A stretch of DNA of 64,000 nt from Ramazzottius varieornatus (GCA_001949185.1 BDGG01000015.1:786314-850313), one strand, 5' to 3'. Numbered from the stretch's first letter, positions 37,001 through 49,422 are shown. The notes: generated by a model not told the origin, from the sequence alone. Program-made: numbers and translations.

Positions 37001-40000
37001 GATTATTTATAATAAGCGGCGCACTGGCTGGTGTTGTTACAGATTGAGAAGAGCATCGAGTTTGAAGAGGGTGTCGTCGATGTCGATAAAGACTTGGCCA
37101 ACGTCAAGAGTGCCCTTCACGGTCGCGTCTTCCTCCTCTTTGCTCAAACCAAGGACGCCGCCTACATCTTCCAGGCGGCCCATAGCCAGGGCCTCCTCAC
37201 TGCCGGGAACGTCTGGATCCTCACTGAGCAAGCCCTTGACGCCGCCAATTGCCCCATCGGAGCACTCGGCCTCAAACTCCTCCACTATGACAACACCGAG
37301 GATCACATTACTGATGCCGTACAAATTATTGCTCAGGCCTCCCTCGTCTCCTACGCTGAGAAGCACCTCAGTGTCCCGCCCAATAACTGCAACGACACCT
37401 CCTTCACTTGGACCGACGGACCTTACTTTTTTCAGTGCGTAGACACAACCCTCCAGCATCGGCACGACAGTTATTTGGGTCAAAGATTGTAGAAAATTTC
37501 CATGACTAGTCGGGCACGCCTTTGAAATTGCGCATAACAGGAAAACAAAAAAAATTCAGAAGAAGAAACCTTTATTGAAAAAGGACCGCCACCGTGTAGG
37601 TGGTAGCCTTTCGACTCGGTAGCAAGACAATTTAAAACTCCACGAACATTCTGTACATGGAATGAGACAAATTCAAGAGCAAAGTCACCAAACACACAAT
37701 CTCTTCTACAGTCGATTGATTGATACCAAGAGAAAGTAACAACGATAAGCCAACCTTCGAAATCACACCACGTGCGCCAAACCACAGACCATGAACAAAA
37801 ATCTTTTGAAAGCCTTCCGCCCGTAATTCGTCGCCTGTTCTGCTATACTTCCTTTCCTTACTGCAGTCGAAGCAATTAATCTGGATTCTTCATGCAAAAG
37901 ACACTACTATTATCGGGCGGAATGGAATTTTTAAAATCGTAACTCGTAAGTAATCATTAAAATTGAATTCTTTTGTTTTTTAGGAATGTGTTGAAGCAGT
38001 CACTTCCGCACGGTCGAACGGGTCAGTTGTCCTTTGACGATACGGGTGACCGCAAGGTCGCCGAGTACCACATCGTCAACGTACAAGCTGAGAAGCAACT
38101 TGTTGTCCTCGGGTCTATAACCGTCGATTCGCACGACAGTTCCAACACGCGCATAACTCTGGACCGGAGGAAGCGCATTGTCTGGCCAGGAACGGACAGT
38201 CCCGATGTGCCGAAAGGTTTCACCATGGCCACCCACCTCAAAGTACCGTATCTAATTTAAACCTTCCTTCGTCCCATATGGACCGCTGTAGACAAATACG
38301 AACGGTTTTCCTCAAGTGGCGCACAATCTAGGCCAATAAGCCTGGTAAAGTGCGCCACTCGGCAAGACAATCCCACTCGACAGAACAATTTTTCCCATGT
38401 AGCGCATGCCTCCAGCCAACAACACTGAAAGTGTGCGCCACCTGAGCAAATAAACTCGAGCAAGATCGTTTTTAGAGTGGCGCATGTTTCCAGTTCCTGA
38501 CACTGACAACATGCGCCACTTGAGAGGTAATCTGGTCCAGTTTGTTTGCCGATCTTCCACATGATGAAGCTTCAATGCTTATACTTGCTTTTCTTATAGG
38601 TTTACACAGTGGCTGAAGCTCCCTTCACGTTGGTGGAGCAGGGGCTTAATGCCAGCATGTGTGAGGAAGTCTTTCGCGGAGTGGTGTGCCACCCGCATGG
38701 CCGAAGTCTGCTGAATCCCGCCACAGTCCGTGATCCCGTGCAGTGCTGCTGGGGATACAACATTGATCTGCTGAAAAGTTTTTCCATTAGCGTAGAGTTT
38801 TCTTTCGACTTATTCCTGGCGCCTGCCACGCAACATTTCCCACCGGAAAAGGTTGGTTCGATACCAGGGCAAAAATAAGCTTAACCATAAATTAGGCGGA
38901 ATATGCCCTCTTCGCCTCGGTCCACGTGCTCTTTTACTTGTTGGGCAAACATCAAACGAAACATTAAAATAGATCCTGCTCTTGATGGGTTATTCTCTAG
39001 TGCGTTATATCTGAGGTTTTCAAACAACAGAGCTATGGATGTTTCTTGAGAGAACCGTAGACAATTCCCATGCTGAAAGACATCTGCTGAACTCTGAAGA
39101 TCAGACCACTGCAGAATGGTACAAATCTAGACTAAGTATGGTAGTGTATATCAAGAGTGAATAACTGTTGTGCGTCTGAAGTGTTTCTTTTTTTGCAGAA
39201 GAATTCGACGGACGAGCCAGCGTGGTCCGGCGTACTGGGCGAACTGGTCCACGGTGACGGAGACATGGCGGTGGCTGCTTTGACCATCATGCCGGAGCAC
39301 GCCAAACACGTTGACTTCTCCAAGCCCTTCAAGTATCTGGGGATAACCATCTTGGAAAAGAAGGTACGACGCAAATGACGCTGTGTCTACGATACCAATT
39401 GCCCAATGACATTTGACTGTCAAATTGCTCTTTATTTGCTAGCAACCGCGTGCATCGACCCTCAACTCATTCTTCCAGCCCTTCACCAGCGACCTGTGGG
39501 TCTTGGCCATGGTCTGCCTGCACGTCGTAGCCTTGGCCATGTACCTGCTCGATCGCTTCAGTCCCTTTTCTCGGTAAGCTGAGGCAGTGGGACGAGGGCA
39601 ACTTCCTTTTGCCAAGTGGCGCCCACTTTCAGCCAAAAGGGATGAAAGTGCGCGTCACTTGAGAGGACGACCTGGTTCGACTTACCTGTCGACGTTCCAA
39701 GTGTCGGTTTTTACTTGTGCAATTGAGTGTATAGTGTGGTAGTGGACTCTCTTGAGTGTTTTCTTTTCTAACGTCCATTAATCTTTAGATATGTACTGCC
39801 GGGGGGAGATGAGCCGGAAGAAGACGCGCTAAACCTCAGTAGTGCCATGTGGTTCGCCTGGGGCGTGCTGTTGAACAGCGGCATCGGCGAAGGGACGCCG
39901 AGGAGCTTTGGGGGACGCGTACTGGGCATGGTCTGGGCTGGCTTCGCCATGATTATGGTCGCCTCGTAAGACTTACGCCATCACTGCTTTATCAACGGAG

Positions 40001-42106
40001 GACTTTAACGTCAACTTTGTTTCTCAGATACACCGCCAACCTGGCCGCCTTTTTGGTGCTGGACAGACCGCAGTCCAGTCTTACCGGTGTTAACGATGCC
40101 CGGGTAAATTAAGATGGTCCTCGACTTTGCATCCCTTTGTCCAGCTTGGCAAAAACTTTGGTGAAACGGATTTGCCATATATTAAAGCAGTTATATGTTT
40201 CCGTCTACTCGTCGAAATGTTCATCAGCAAGCACTGTGATGGTGGACCATCTGACACGATATTGATCATTTTTCTACGTTTCAGTTACGAAATCCATCGG
40301 AGAACTTTACGTTCGCAACTGTCAGTGGCAGTGCGGTGGACTTTTACTTTAAGCGGCAAGTGGAGCTGGCCACCATGTACCGTATCATGGAGAAGCAAAA
40401 CTACAACGATTCGGCACAAGCCATTGCCGCTGTCAAATCAGGGTAGGTCTTTGACAGCCACTGTGTTGCGGCGTTGTTGTTGACAGGCGTGGGGCTGGCT
40501 TTTAGGGAGTTGCAGGCCTTCATCTGGGACTCTGCTCGCCTGGAGTACGAAGCGGCCAAAGACAAGGACTGCGAACTGGTCACTGCCGGCGAGCTCTTTG
40601 GTCGTTCAGGCTATGGTGTGGCGCTGCGCAAAGGCAGCCCCTGGACCTCCAAAGTGACGCTGGCCATTCTGGGCTTCCATGAAAGTACGTCGTCAAATGC
40701 CAGTGGAGATCGGCAAACAAACTCGACAAGACAGCCTGCCCAAGTGGCGCACGACTGCAGTGTAATTAGCCCAAAGCGTGCGCCGCTTGGAAAAACGATC
40801 TTGTCTAGCTTCAATGTCTGCCCAAGTAGCGCACGTTTGCCGTGTCCTAGCTGGAAGCGTGCGCCACTTGGGCCAAACGATAGGGCTGACTTTGTTTGTT
40901 CGCCGAACTGCTGCCGAATTTGTACCAAGAGTCATGGGCTTTTTGCCTTTTGATGTTGAATGTTAATCCGAGGGGTATTGATAGACGGTTTCATGGAAAG
41001 CCTGGATAATCGTTACATCTACATGCGGAATAACACACAGTGCCTGCCAGAGGAGAACGCACCGGCCACTCTGGGTCTTCAAAACATGGCCGGTAAGCCT
41101 GCTGGATTAGTTCGCACCCTCGATCCTTTGTCAAGACCGGAAGACTGAAAATGTTAATGATGGAATACCTATTTTCAGGCGTTTTCATCCTGGTTGGCAT
41201 TGGTATCGCTGGAGGAATAATCTTAATTATCATCGAGATCAGCTATAAGCGGTCGCAAGTAGCCAAACAACGACAAGCGCGTGTGACGCGGATGGCATTT
41301 GACCGATGGCGACGAACCATCGACGTAAGTGGAATTATTGTCTATGATGCATACGTCAAAACAGGAACTTGGTTCTTGGGCATCATTATTTTGATCAGAA
41401 AGCGTAACAGGAGGAAGGTGGATCCGTCGGTTGGGTGGGTAGACTGAGATTGACTGTACACTGAAGATACAGTCCGCTCGCTCGAAATCCTTACAAAATT
41501 CTCCGATTTTAAAACAGGAAAATCAGTCAAAGTTGAATGATACTGCTGGCTATGGTCGCATAGCCAAACACCTGTCAGGCTGTCTCTTAGTTATACTAAT
41601 TGGAGCATGGTGTAATGTTTGCGTTGTGTAATTTTTGCCTTTCGCTCAGCAGGCAGCGTGATGAATATTTGGCAGGTCTCAACTGAAACCGACAAATTTG
41701 TATGGATGTCGAGCTAGCGGACTGTACACACTTGGTATCGGCGTTGCAGTACAAGCTATGGTTGCAATGTAGAAAAAAGTGTCGAGAGGCTGCGACGACG
41801 GGGCGTCGCAAAAGTGCAGTCTGGAGGAAAAGTCAATTTGAGGGCAGAGAGAAATTTTGAGAAAGAGCCTGAATGGGCTTTTTTGTTGTCGTTGTTGGAG
41901 ACGGAGGTTAAGTGATAATATCGTGTTTGGAACAGAGGCGGAAAAAAGAGCGACAGCGACAAGCCAACATGGCCAACATGGTGCGTGCCGTCACCATCGA
42001 CATCACGCCGGCTCCGCCCCACCACCTTAACGCCGCCGAGGAGGGCAGGAATTCGCACGAACGACGCAAGATCGCCCGAGGCCTGACCTTGTCGGCCAAT
42101 ATCTAA
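34003..42106 (+). CDS. GRIN1: NMDA-type glutamate receptor subunit GluN1
   Basis: Fourteen exons (34003-34506, 36736-36912, 37043-37434, 37984-38242, 38600-38851, 39199-39363, 39443-39573, 39789-39965, 40028-40103, 40285-40442, 40506-40684, 40985-41092, 41179-41324, 41936-42106) join in phase to 964 aa (human 938). Order: N-terminal signal/anchor segment, amino-terminal domain, S1 lobe with the [10 protein letters not shown] motif, M1, pore loop with the selectivity asparagine (LLNSGIGEG), M3 [13 protein letters not shown]2 lobe (HAFIWDS-like [13 protein letters not shown]), M4, short basic C-tail (RRKKERQRQ). Family role: obligatory glycine-binding subunit of NMDA receptors. Oddity: the S1 arginine that binds the ligand carboxylate is His (39298-39300), with further contact-residue changes. 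Intron 1 is 2.2 kb. An extra C-tail exon in 41325-41935 cannot be excluded. A later in-frame Met at 34042 could be the true start. Confidence 0.95.
35217..35265. repeat. Hairpin repeat, single unit
   Basis: CAGGTGGCGCACGCCTGCGG ... AGCGTGCGCCACTTGG, in GluN1 intron 1. Confidence 0.85.
36453..36464. promoter_or_regulatory. Overlapping E-box and CRE (CACGTGACGTCA) in GluN1 intron 1
   Basis: CACGTG and TGACGTCA share two bases. This composite is a classic binding sequence for bHLH and CREB/ATF bZIP factors. The location in intron 1 of a neuronal receptor gene is suggestive; function is inferred. Confidence 0.4.
36539..36587. repeat. Hairpin repeat, single unit
   Basis: TAAGTGGCGCGCCTTTTCGG ... 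GCGTGCGCCACTTTTA, in GluN1 intron 1, 149 nt before exon 2. Confidence 0.85.
37013..37042. repeat. Half hairpin unit ending at the GluN1 exon 3 acceptor
   Basis: TAAGCGGCGCACTGGCTGGT followed by GTTGTTACAG matches one arm plus the centre of the family. The right arm is missing: exon 3 begins directly after the AG. Confidence 0.55.
38313..38522. repeat. Hairpin repeat, 3 units (38313-38361, 38396-38444, 38474-38522)
   Basis: In GluN1 intron 4 (38243-38599), spaced 83 and 78 bp, all with centre orientation CCAGCCAA-like. Confidence 0.9.
39613..39661. repeat. Hairpin repeat, single unit
   Basis: CAAGTGGCGCCCACTTTCAG ... AAGTGCGCGTCACTTG, in GluN1 intron 7 (39574-39788). Confidence 0.8.
40741..40870. 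repeat. Hairpin repeat, 2 units (40741-40790, 40823-40870)
   Basis: In GluN1 intron 11 (40685-40984). Flanks include GATCGGCAAACAAACTCGAC at left; spacing is 82 bp. Confidence 0.9.
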
Positions 42107-42402
42107 GCCCAGCAATCCTTCTCTTTCTTCCCTCTTCTTCCTCTTTTCAAATCTCCAACTGTGATGACCCTAAAATCCGCATCGGACAATCTATATCCCA
42201 CAGTCTTTCTTCCCTTGTTTGCAAAACGGCGCTGAGAGTATTAGGGCAGAAATGTTTTGACTTTTTCCTCATTTGTTGGTGACGTGTCAATGTTACTGTC
42301 AAGTGGTAAATTCGAATGTACAAGAAAGAGAGGTGAAAATTTCATGGCGGAGAAATGAAAGCCCAGCTGGTTGTCACAGCCTGTAATGACCTCCTGTCAA
42401 TT

Positions 42403-44374
42403 TCACAACATGGCGGAGCTTTTGTCGGCACGAATGTCGGTAGCGGTCCCCGTGCTGTGCCGATAAAAACTCTCGCGGATGCGTAGTTTCAGGCAAACGT
42501 AAAAGAGAAAAGAGAAAGCAAAGTAGCCATGCTTGAAAAGGTCACGCGCCGGCTCGTAGGCCTGCCAGGTGTGGCTAGTCATTTGAATCCAGCAGACGGG
42601 GTAAATGCTCAGTACCGTCAGCAAGGCCAGGAAGATGTCCAGCGCGTTGGTCAGTAGGTAGAAGACGGAAGAGCACATGAGGATGGTGATGGCTGAACGC
42701 GATGTTTGACTAGTGCTCTTGGTCATGATACAGTGCAGCTCGGGATCACCCTGGTTCTTAGGGAGGTCAAAGTGGACGGCTAGGCGCATGGGAGACCTTT
42801 TCAGCTTGACGAAGATCAGGCGGTTCAGGCTGATGATGATGGCGGCGGAGATGATGCGTATGAAAAACTGTAACCAGGATAACCAGGAAACAGCGTACAT
42901 GTCCCCAGCTTTCTTAAGTTATAGCTCGAGCCTACTGAGTACTGATCGATGATATCTGGTCTAAGGCTTTGTCGCCGCGAAGCACGGATTGCCAGATGAA
43001 CGTTTCACTACGTTGTTTCCCACGTTTTGTAAAACATCCAAATGTTTCGTGGTACGCGCGCACAGAGCCTTTTTACTCTTCTTAGCAGAAAAGGGCCGGT
43101 TTTTGACAGTTTTGGAATGCTTTTATCAGACAGCAGAATTGTGTTGCTGTACCTCAAACCAGGCGTCGAAAACTCGCCATCTTGTCAGCGAGTTTGAGAG
43201 TTGAGGAAGCTTTTCATGGCGTCGCATACTCATAAGTGACAAACGGTGATAGTAAATGACCGGAAGGAGTAAGGAGGAAGCCGCTGTGCAGAAATAGACG
43301 ACGCAGACTAAAATCAGCGTGGTCCGTCGTTGGAAATTAATGTTGGTCTTATGCTGTAATGGCGCTGTCAGGGCGAAGTAACGATCTACACAGAATAGCA
43401 CTAGGATCCTGCAAATAGCAAAAGGTCAACCTGGCACCTTACTGACGCATTAGGAAACATTATAAGAATCGTTCCTTGCGTGACTTCGTCAACTATTACT
43501 GATGGCGTCATACCCTTGGGAAGAGAAGCTCAACAATGCATCCATAAACAGCCAGAATCCGTTTGTGTACAGGAAGAAGCCAGGCTCGTACATGGCGGAT
43601 GTGTTACCGGCTGCCGCATCTCTCCAGGTCTCCGTTCCGAGAAGAACGATTAGCCGATTCCACCTGAAAGCGTAAACATGCTTTATTCCTTGTTTGGCAG
43701 CTCGGCCAACAAAGTTAACCAGATCGTTTTTCCCAGTGGCGCTCGCTGTCAGTCAGTGACAGTGATGACATCAGCCGCTTGGGAGGACAAACTGGACAAG
43801 GTGGCTTTGCGCAGTGGCGCACACCTTCGGCTGATAGCAGTGGACGCGTGCGCCACTTGCGGATGACAATCAAACGTCACAAGACTGTCTTTCCAAGCGG
43901 CGCACTCTTCCAGCCAAAATAACCGACAGCGCGCGCCACTTGGGACAGCACTCTGGCCGACTTCATTTGCCGAGCTTGCACCGCACCGGAAAGTGAAGTG
44001 ACCAATTAACCTTACAGATAACATAGATCGGAAGTGAAGAGGGCCTGCAGGAAGATTTTGCGCCCGCGCGAACCATCCATTTTCCGCCCACGGCAGAAAG
44101 TGTCCTCGCGATAGAGGAGGATGATGCCGGTGGCATTTCCCAGGGTGCCGACAAGGAGGAAGAGGGGGAAGGAGATGCGCGTCAGCCAGATGGAGGCGTC
44201 ATAGCTGTTGTCAAAGCTGGTTCCTTGTTGACGACCACAGCTGTCATACGTGACAGCGTCGCTATGGTTGATGGTGCCATTGTGTCCGTTGGAATATCCC
44301 TCCGACATGCCGCCTAATCCTCTGAGGAAAACAAGCTGCTCAGCCGGCGCAAAGGCCACCAAGTTTTCCTCCAT
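42403..44374 (-). CDS. Rhodopsin-type G-protein-coupled receptor, probably neuropeptide-like
   Basis: Exons 44016-44374, 43514-43663, 43153-43408 and 42403-42912 join in phase to 424 aa. Seven hydrophobic helices are visible. TM1 holds the GN pair (LVGTLGNATGIIL), TM2 an Asp (FTSDLCYL), TM3 ends in DRYFAL, TM5 is WLQFFIRIISAAIIISL, TM6 is ITILMCSSVFYLLTN. The N-terminus carries Asn-glycosylation sequons (NGT, NHS). TM6 lacks the usual CWxP, and TM7 (YFAFSFLFYVCLKLRIRESF) lacks NPxxY, keeping only the Tyr. The receptor is divergent and its ligand cannot be named. The start is the first Met after a predicted 5' UTR acceptor (CTCCATAG). It converges on GluN1, whose stop is 296 bp away. Confidence 0.85.
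43733..43942. repeat. Hairpin repeat, 3 units (43733-43782, 43811-43859, 43894-43942)
   Basis: In GPCR intron 1 (43664-44015), with left flank CTCGGCCAACAAAGTTAACC and a right flank ending TTTGCCGAGC. The full element is bounded by inverted copies of CTCGGC(C/A)AA. Confidence 0.9.
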
Positions 44375-46252
44375 TTCGCCCTCCAACAAATTCCTATGGA
44401 GAAAATCAAGCGTAAACAGACACTTTTTCGACAAAATACACCATGAGAAAACTCTGTCTTACAGCGATCCACATTCTCAAGCTACATGACCGCTGCACAA
44501 ACGGCAAAGGCAAGATTGCTTTGGGGGATAATCCTGCCCACGGGATTGGATATATGCAGACAAAACAAGATCAAGGCCGTTGATGAGGAAGTGGCCGGAA
44601 GTAGAAAAGCGGCTGTGAAGGTCGTGCACAATGTGTGCGGGTTTCTGAACTGAAAAAGAAAGCGGAGCGACGAGTTCTGGCTGGGACGTAATAGATGTTC
44701 AGTAAGCCGTGATTTGTGGAGCAAAAAGATGCCTAATTAAATTCGGAGAAACTTCATCACAGCCGGGGCGGGAGATTAGAGTCGAAGCAGTGAAAGAGCG
44801 GCGTCTGGCTTGAAGCGTCTCTGTGAACTCAACTCACAGGCCAAAGAAACTCCAACACGTGAAGCAGCGCTGGAATGTTTCTGTTAGACATTGATATCCC
44901 ACTTCTTGCGGCAAATGTTATCACGGATCAAAACTGGTTCTTCCGCCAGTCAGACTTTTGTGACATAACAGAAATACGACGTGTAGTAATTCAACATGGT
45001 TCTGATGAGGACTAGTTCGGCCACACGAGCTGGAACCGTGGAATGCAAACGCCGGGATAAAATGATGCTGCAGTATAGGAAGAAGATGTTTCAGCTTTAC
45101 GAGAAGAAATTGACAGTCACTTTGTTCGGCACTGCAAAGTTGATACAGACCTGCGTATCAAACTAAACGTCTGTAACTGGCCAAGTATCAACACAAGGCT
45201 ACAGTATAATAAAAGTTGTTGCATGTTGGGTAAGCGGAGGCGGAAGTCGATGCCAAGGATGGTAAATAGGCCTATTACTGTCTAGGTCGGCGCAGATTTC
45301 AGTGTTAAATGACGCTAATAGGAGATATGGATGTTGGGGAGCGAGTCAGAAATGATAGGCCTGACTGACACATCTCCTGATGGCCAAGGAAGGATTATTG
45401 ATTTTAGTGACAGGCAGCATCAGCTCGGCGAACCTCCCTGGCCATCGTCGTACCTTACGCGTACGTCGAGCTGTAGTCGACGGTGTGAAAGGCTGCCCTC
45501 GCTGACAGCCTTATCTCCAACACAGGTTGTCTAGAGGAAATTTAACCTAACCTTATCTTCAGCCAAGAGCCAAAAAGATGACATGAGGTAATCCAGAGAC
45601 TTCATCCGGGTATATTTTGATGAGTACAGGCGGCAAAAGCAAAAAGAGTGAGGCAGGCAAGTACAGTAGCACTGTGTGCCTCCACGACTTCACTCCGCAT
45701 GTAATGGCAGACGCATCAATTTTTCCATCTTTTGGCTCATTGTCCTACGAGTGGGATTCGAAGTGTTTTGCTACGAGCTTTACACAAACAGAAGTTGGTA
45801 CCTTCCTTCCTGCTGCAGTCGCCACAAACCGAAGGTGTTGGAGGTGCTGACAGTATGTGCGTGTGAGTCTTCGGATGGAGCACCTGTGGGTCTCCCACAT
45901 GGAAGAGGAAAGGGGGCGGCTTGAAGTAAAGACCCACGGGATATGTTACTGTTGATGTTCAATCAAAGACACCATAGTGCTCTGCGACGCTTACCCGCAC
46001 GATACCATCACTAATTTCCATAGCTCAATCCATCTGCCAACCACCTTTGTTGCGCCCAGAAACAGAAGGCAGGAATAATCTATCCTGAAAACGGCAATGG
46101 GCGTTCGTGTGGGAACCGCACAAAAAGCACTGCGTTTCACTAAAGTGGCATTGGTAAAGCAAGCGGAACAGCGAACTCAATCACCAGGCTATTTTACTCT
46201 GGTCAGCACTTCCCACCTAAAATTTAAAAACACTAAACAATGACAGTGAAAA
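44375..46252. other. Intergenic/5' region between the GPCR and MTIF2
   Basis: No gene recognised. It probably holds the 5' UTR exon(s) and promoter of the GPCR and the MTIF2 3' UTR. No family hairpins were seen. Confidence 0.45.
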
Positions 46253-49200
46253 TCAAAAGCCAGGCGGGTTCCAATCAATCTTCTGCTTCACCTTCTTCTT
46301 TGTATAACACAGCACTGTATCACCTAGCTGAAACTCGAAGCCGATACCCTCGAAACCCAAACCACAGTCTTGGTCTTTGCTTATTGTGTTCACTTCATTC
46401 TTGAGATGCTTCATCGATGTGAGAGGACCTGTCAAACGAACACGTCCGCTACATCTTCCAGTCAGTTACCGTATAGTTCATTCCTCGGTATTTACCTTCA
46501 TACAGTACTTCCTCCCCCCTTATCACTCGGAACAACTGCTTGCGGTCGAGTGTCCCTTTGTTACATCGACATCCAGCAACCGGCAGATTCTTCTTGCCTT
46601 CCTTCACCACGAAACCCTGCAGAACACTCGCTTGACCTGCAAAAGTATAAAGCTATAGATTTCGTATAATCAATCTCCGATTACAAATTCCAGAGGGTTA
46701 ATTTGTACGGGACCTATGCAAACACAGTCGACAAGATCGCTTACCCAAAGGGGCGCATGCTTCCTCGCAACAGCACCAAAACGTGCGCCACTTGAGAAAA
46801 CCATGAAACTCGACAAGATCACTTTTTAAAGTGGCGCATGCCTCCAGCCACCTACACTGAGCCCGTTCACCAGCTGCGAAAATAATCTGGCCAAACTCAA
46901 TTCATACCTATAATTTCTTCGATTTCCGCCAGAGGTAGTCTTTCGGTCAACTGCACTTTCAGATCTTCCACCAATCTGTAGATAATGTTAAAAGTCTTAA
47001 TCTCGGTTTTTGTCTCTTTCGCGAGCTTCTTCACGTCTTCGGGACACCGAACATTGAAGGCATATATGACGGCACCGAAAGGAAAGGCTAGGTTGACATC
47101 CGACTCGACTATGTTGCCTACACCATAGTGGACAATGTCCAGTCGACACTGTGGGGAGTGGTAAGTTTCTAAGACATCTAGAATGGCTTCGAGAGATCCA
47201 TCAACGTCTGCCTTAACGACAACGGCCAGTTCCGGATCGGTTCGCTCGATGGTTTCTTTCGGCCTTAGCACTCCCTTCTTTCTTATTCTTCTTCTCAGTC
47301 CAAGCGCTCTTTTCTTCTCCAGTTCTTGCTTGTACTCTTTCAGGTGCTCTTCCATCTTTTGCTGAATAGCGATCTCATCGATCTCCATCTTTTTCTTCAT
47401 GTCCTGTTGTTCGCGGTACCTTACCGCTTGCAGTGCTTTGGTCTGTCAAGAAAAATTAATCACATTGGGGAGCTCGTCAGGCAGCTTCGATAAGATTGTT
47501 TCCGTAAGTGGCGCATGCTTGCAGTGTTATTGGCTGGTAACCTGCGCCACTTGGAAAAAGAACACTGTCCAGTTCATTTGCCTGCGTCAGATTTATTTCA
47601 GATGTCAGACCCACGAATCATGATAAACCGTTCTACTGTTCTTCGATCGCAGAACTAAACTATAAATCTGGGATTACCTCAGTTTCGCATTCGAGTATGA
47701 GGTCGCCAGCTGAGGGAAGTTCCCTCCAGCCGATTATTTCTGCAGGTACTCCAGGTGGTGCTTCGTCGATGACCTGGCCTTGCTCATTGAACATTCCTCT
47801 GACTCGGGCCCAGGCTCTACCTGCCACGAGAAACGAACCTTTTCTCAACGTCCCTCTTTGGATGATGGCCGTGCAAAGTCGCCCCCGAGCCGGATCAGTG
47901 CGGGCTTCCACGACCACACCTTCCACTAAGCCTTTCGGGTCGGCCTTCAGCTGCATCAGCTCGGCTTGAGTCAGGATCGTCTCCACAAGAGTATCCAACC
48001 CTGTTTTCTACAACAACAACGACAACACGTTAGATAGTTTTACAGCGCATAGACAGAAGTGTTTTACCTTCAAAGCGGAAATGCAGACGCTCTGGACTTC
48101 GCCGCCAAACTCTTCCAGCGCTATGCCTTGCGTCCACAATCCCTTCTTCGTATTGGGAATATTAGCTTCGGGTTTATCACATTTGTTGATGGCTACGATG
48201 ATGGGAACTTTGGCTTCGTTAGCGTAGCGTATGGACTCTTTCGTTTGCTCCATCACACCGTCTTCGGCCGCGACGACCAGCACGACGATGTCCGTGACGT
48301 GAGCTCCTCGAGAGCGCATGGCTGAAAAGGCGGCGTGACCGGGCGTATCGAGGAACGTCACCGTCTGCGTACTGTTCGACAGTTTCACTACAACAACAAG
48401 AACAACAACAACGTGAAAATATTTCCCTTATCCAGCCAAAAGTGAGCACTGACCTGAAAATGCACCGATGTGTTGAGTGATTCCTCCGAATTCTTGTTCC
48501 ACAACTGACGTATTCCTCAAGGCATCTAACAGCGTCGTTTTTCCGTGATCGACATGACCCATCACAGTAACGATCGGACATCGCGGTACAAGCTCTGATG
48601 GCTTTGGAGGAGGTCTATAGTGTTCACAGAGCATAGTACAATATTCAATGTAAGTCTTCAACCGGAAGTGGATAGTCTACTGATAACCTTGGTACCTGGG
48701 CTTGACGTCAAGGTCACGTTCCTCTTCCAGCTCGTGTATGACTTCAGAGGCTTTGGTTTGTGGGGACTTGATGTGGTCGGGTCGGAATCCACATTTCTTA
48801 ACGATGGCATCCAGTAATCGCATATTGTTTATCGTAGCTCCTGGATGGTCGTAGTCGTCGGTGCCTTCGACGTACAGCATTGCTTCGAAGACGTTGTCGA
48901 TGGGCCTGTTCATGACTTTTGCCAGCTCTTTCACCGTTATTCCTGCAAGGCGAAGCGCTAGATTGCTTCACCCAAAACTCAAGCAAGAAACTGGTCGTCC
49001 GACCGGAAACAAACAGCTCCTCTCAAGGAACAATTTGGTTTTACTCTGTCATGCAACGTATGACATCATCCCGCTCACGTAAAACCATACAAGACTGTGG
49101 TGACGTTATGGGTTAATGAATGAGCGAGAAACCAACCTTGCCATACTTCAAGCAATTTCGCTCCTTGCTTGTCTTTGGCCTTCTCCTGTCGATCCCTTTT

Positions 49201-49422
49201 CTTCTGGATGCGATCATACGCCGCTTGAAAGTCCGTTTTCTTTCCATGGGGCCAAGCAGATGTGCTTAGGCAGCGAGACGATTCCAAAGCCGCAAACTGT
49301 TGACTGCACCCAAACGCGCAATGCCACGGCTCCCTTAGTGAATGTTCCGTCTGTACCAACCTCCTCAACAGCCGATGGATCGAAGCGTCCCGTGATCTCG
49401 ATGCTACCCGAGAGATAAACAT
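46253..49422 (-). CDS. MTIF2: Mitochondrial translation initiation factor IF-2
   Basis: Exons 49137-49422, 48696-48942, 48454-48614, 48068-48387, 47678-48007, 46908-47442, 46496-46636 and 46253-46428 join in phase to 731 aa (human 727). The start at 49422 gives an Arg/Ser-rich, acid-poor leader ([20 protein letters not shown]) typical of mitochondrial targeting. The GTPase motifs are complete: G1 [10 protein letters not shown]3 DTPGHAAF, G4 NKCD, G5 SAL. The C-terminal IF-2 domains include the [18 protein letters not shown] and [19 protein letters not shown] regions, ending [18 protein letters not shown] and a basic tail. Role: GTP-dependent placement of fMet-tRNA on the mitoribosome. A coiled, highly basic insert ([15 protein letters not shown]) lies in exon 6. 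Two CRE motifs lie just upstream. Confidence 0.97.
46746..46876. repeat. Hairpin repeat, 2 units (46746-46795, 46828-46876 with decayed right arm)
   Basis: In MTIF2 intron 6 (46637-46907); preceded by GTCGACAAGATCGCTT. Confidence 0.8.
47505..47553. repeat. Hairpin repeat, single unit
   Basis: TAAGTGGCGCATGCTTGCAG ... ACCTGCGCCACTTGG, centre GTGTTATTGGCTGG, in MTIF2 intron 5. Confidence 0.85.

Noticed and set aside
45331-45937. Short frames on both strands between the GPCR and MTIF2
   Set aside because: Under 85 codons, no splice logic and no domain; also no tRNA or rRNA structure seen.
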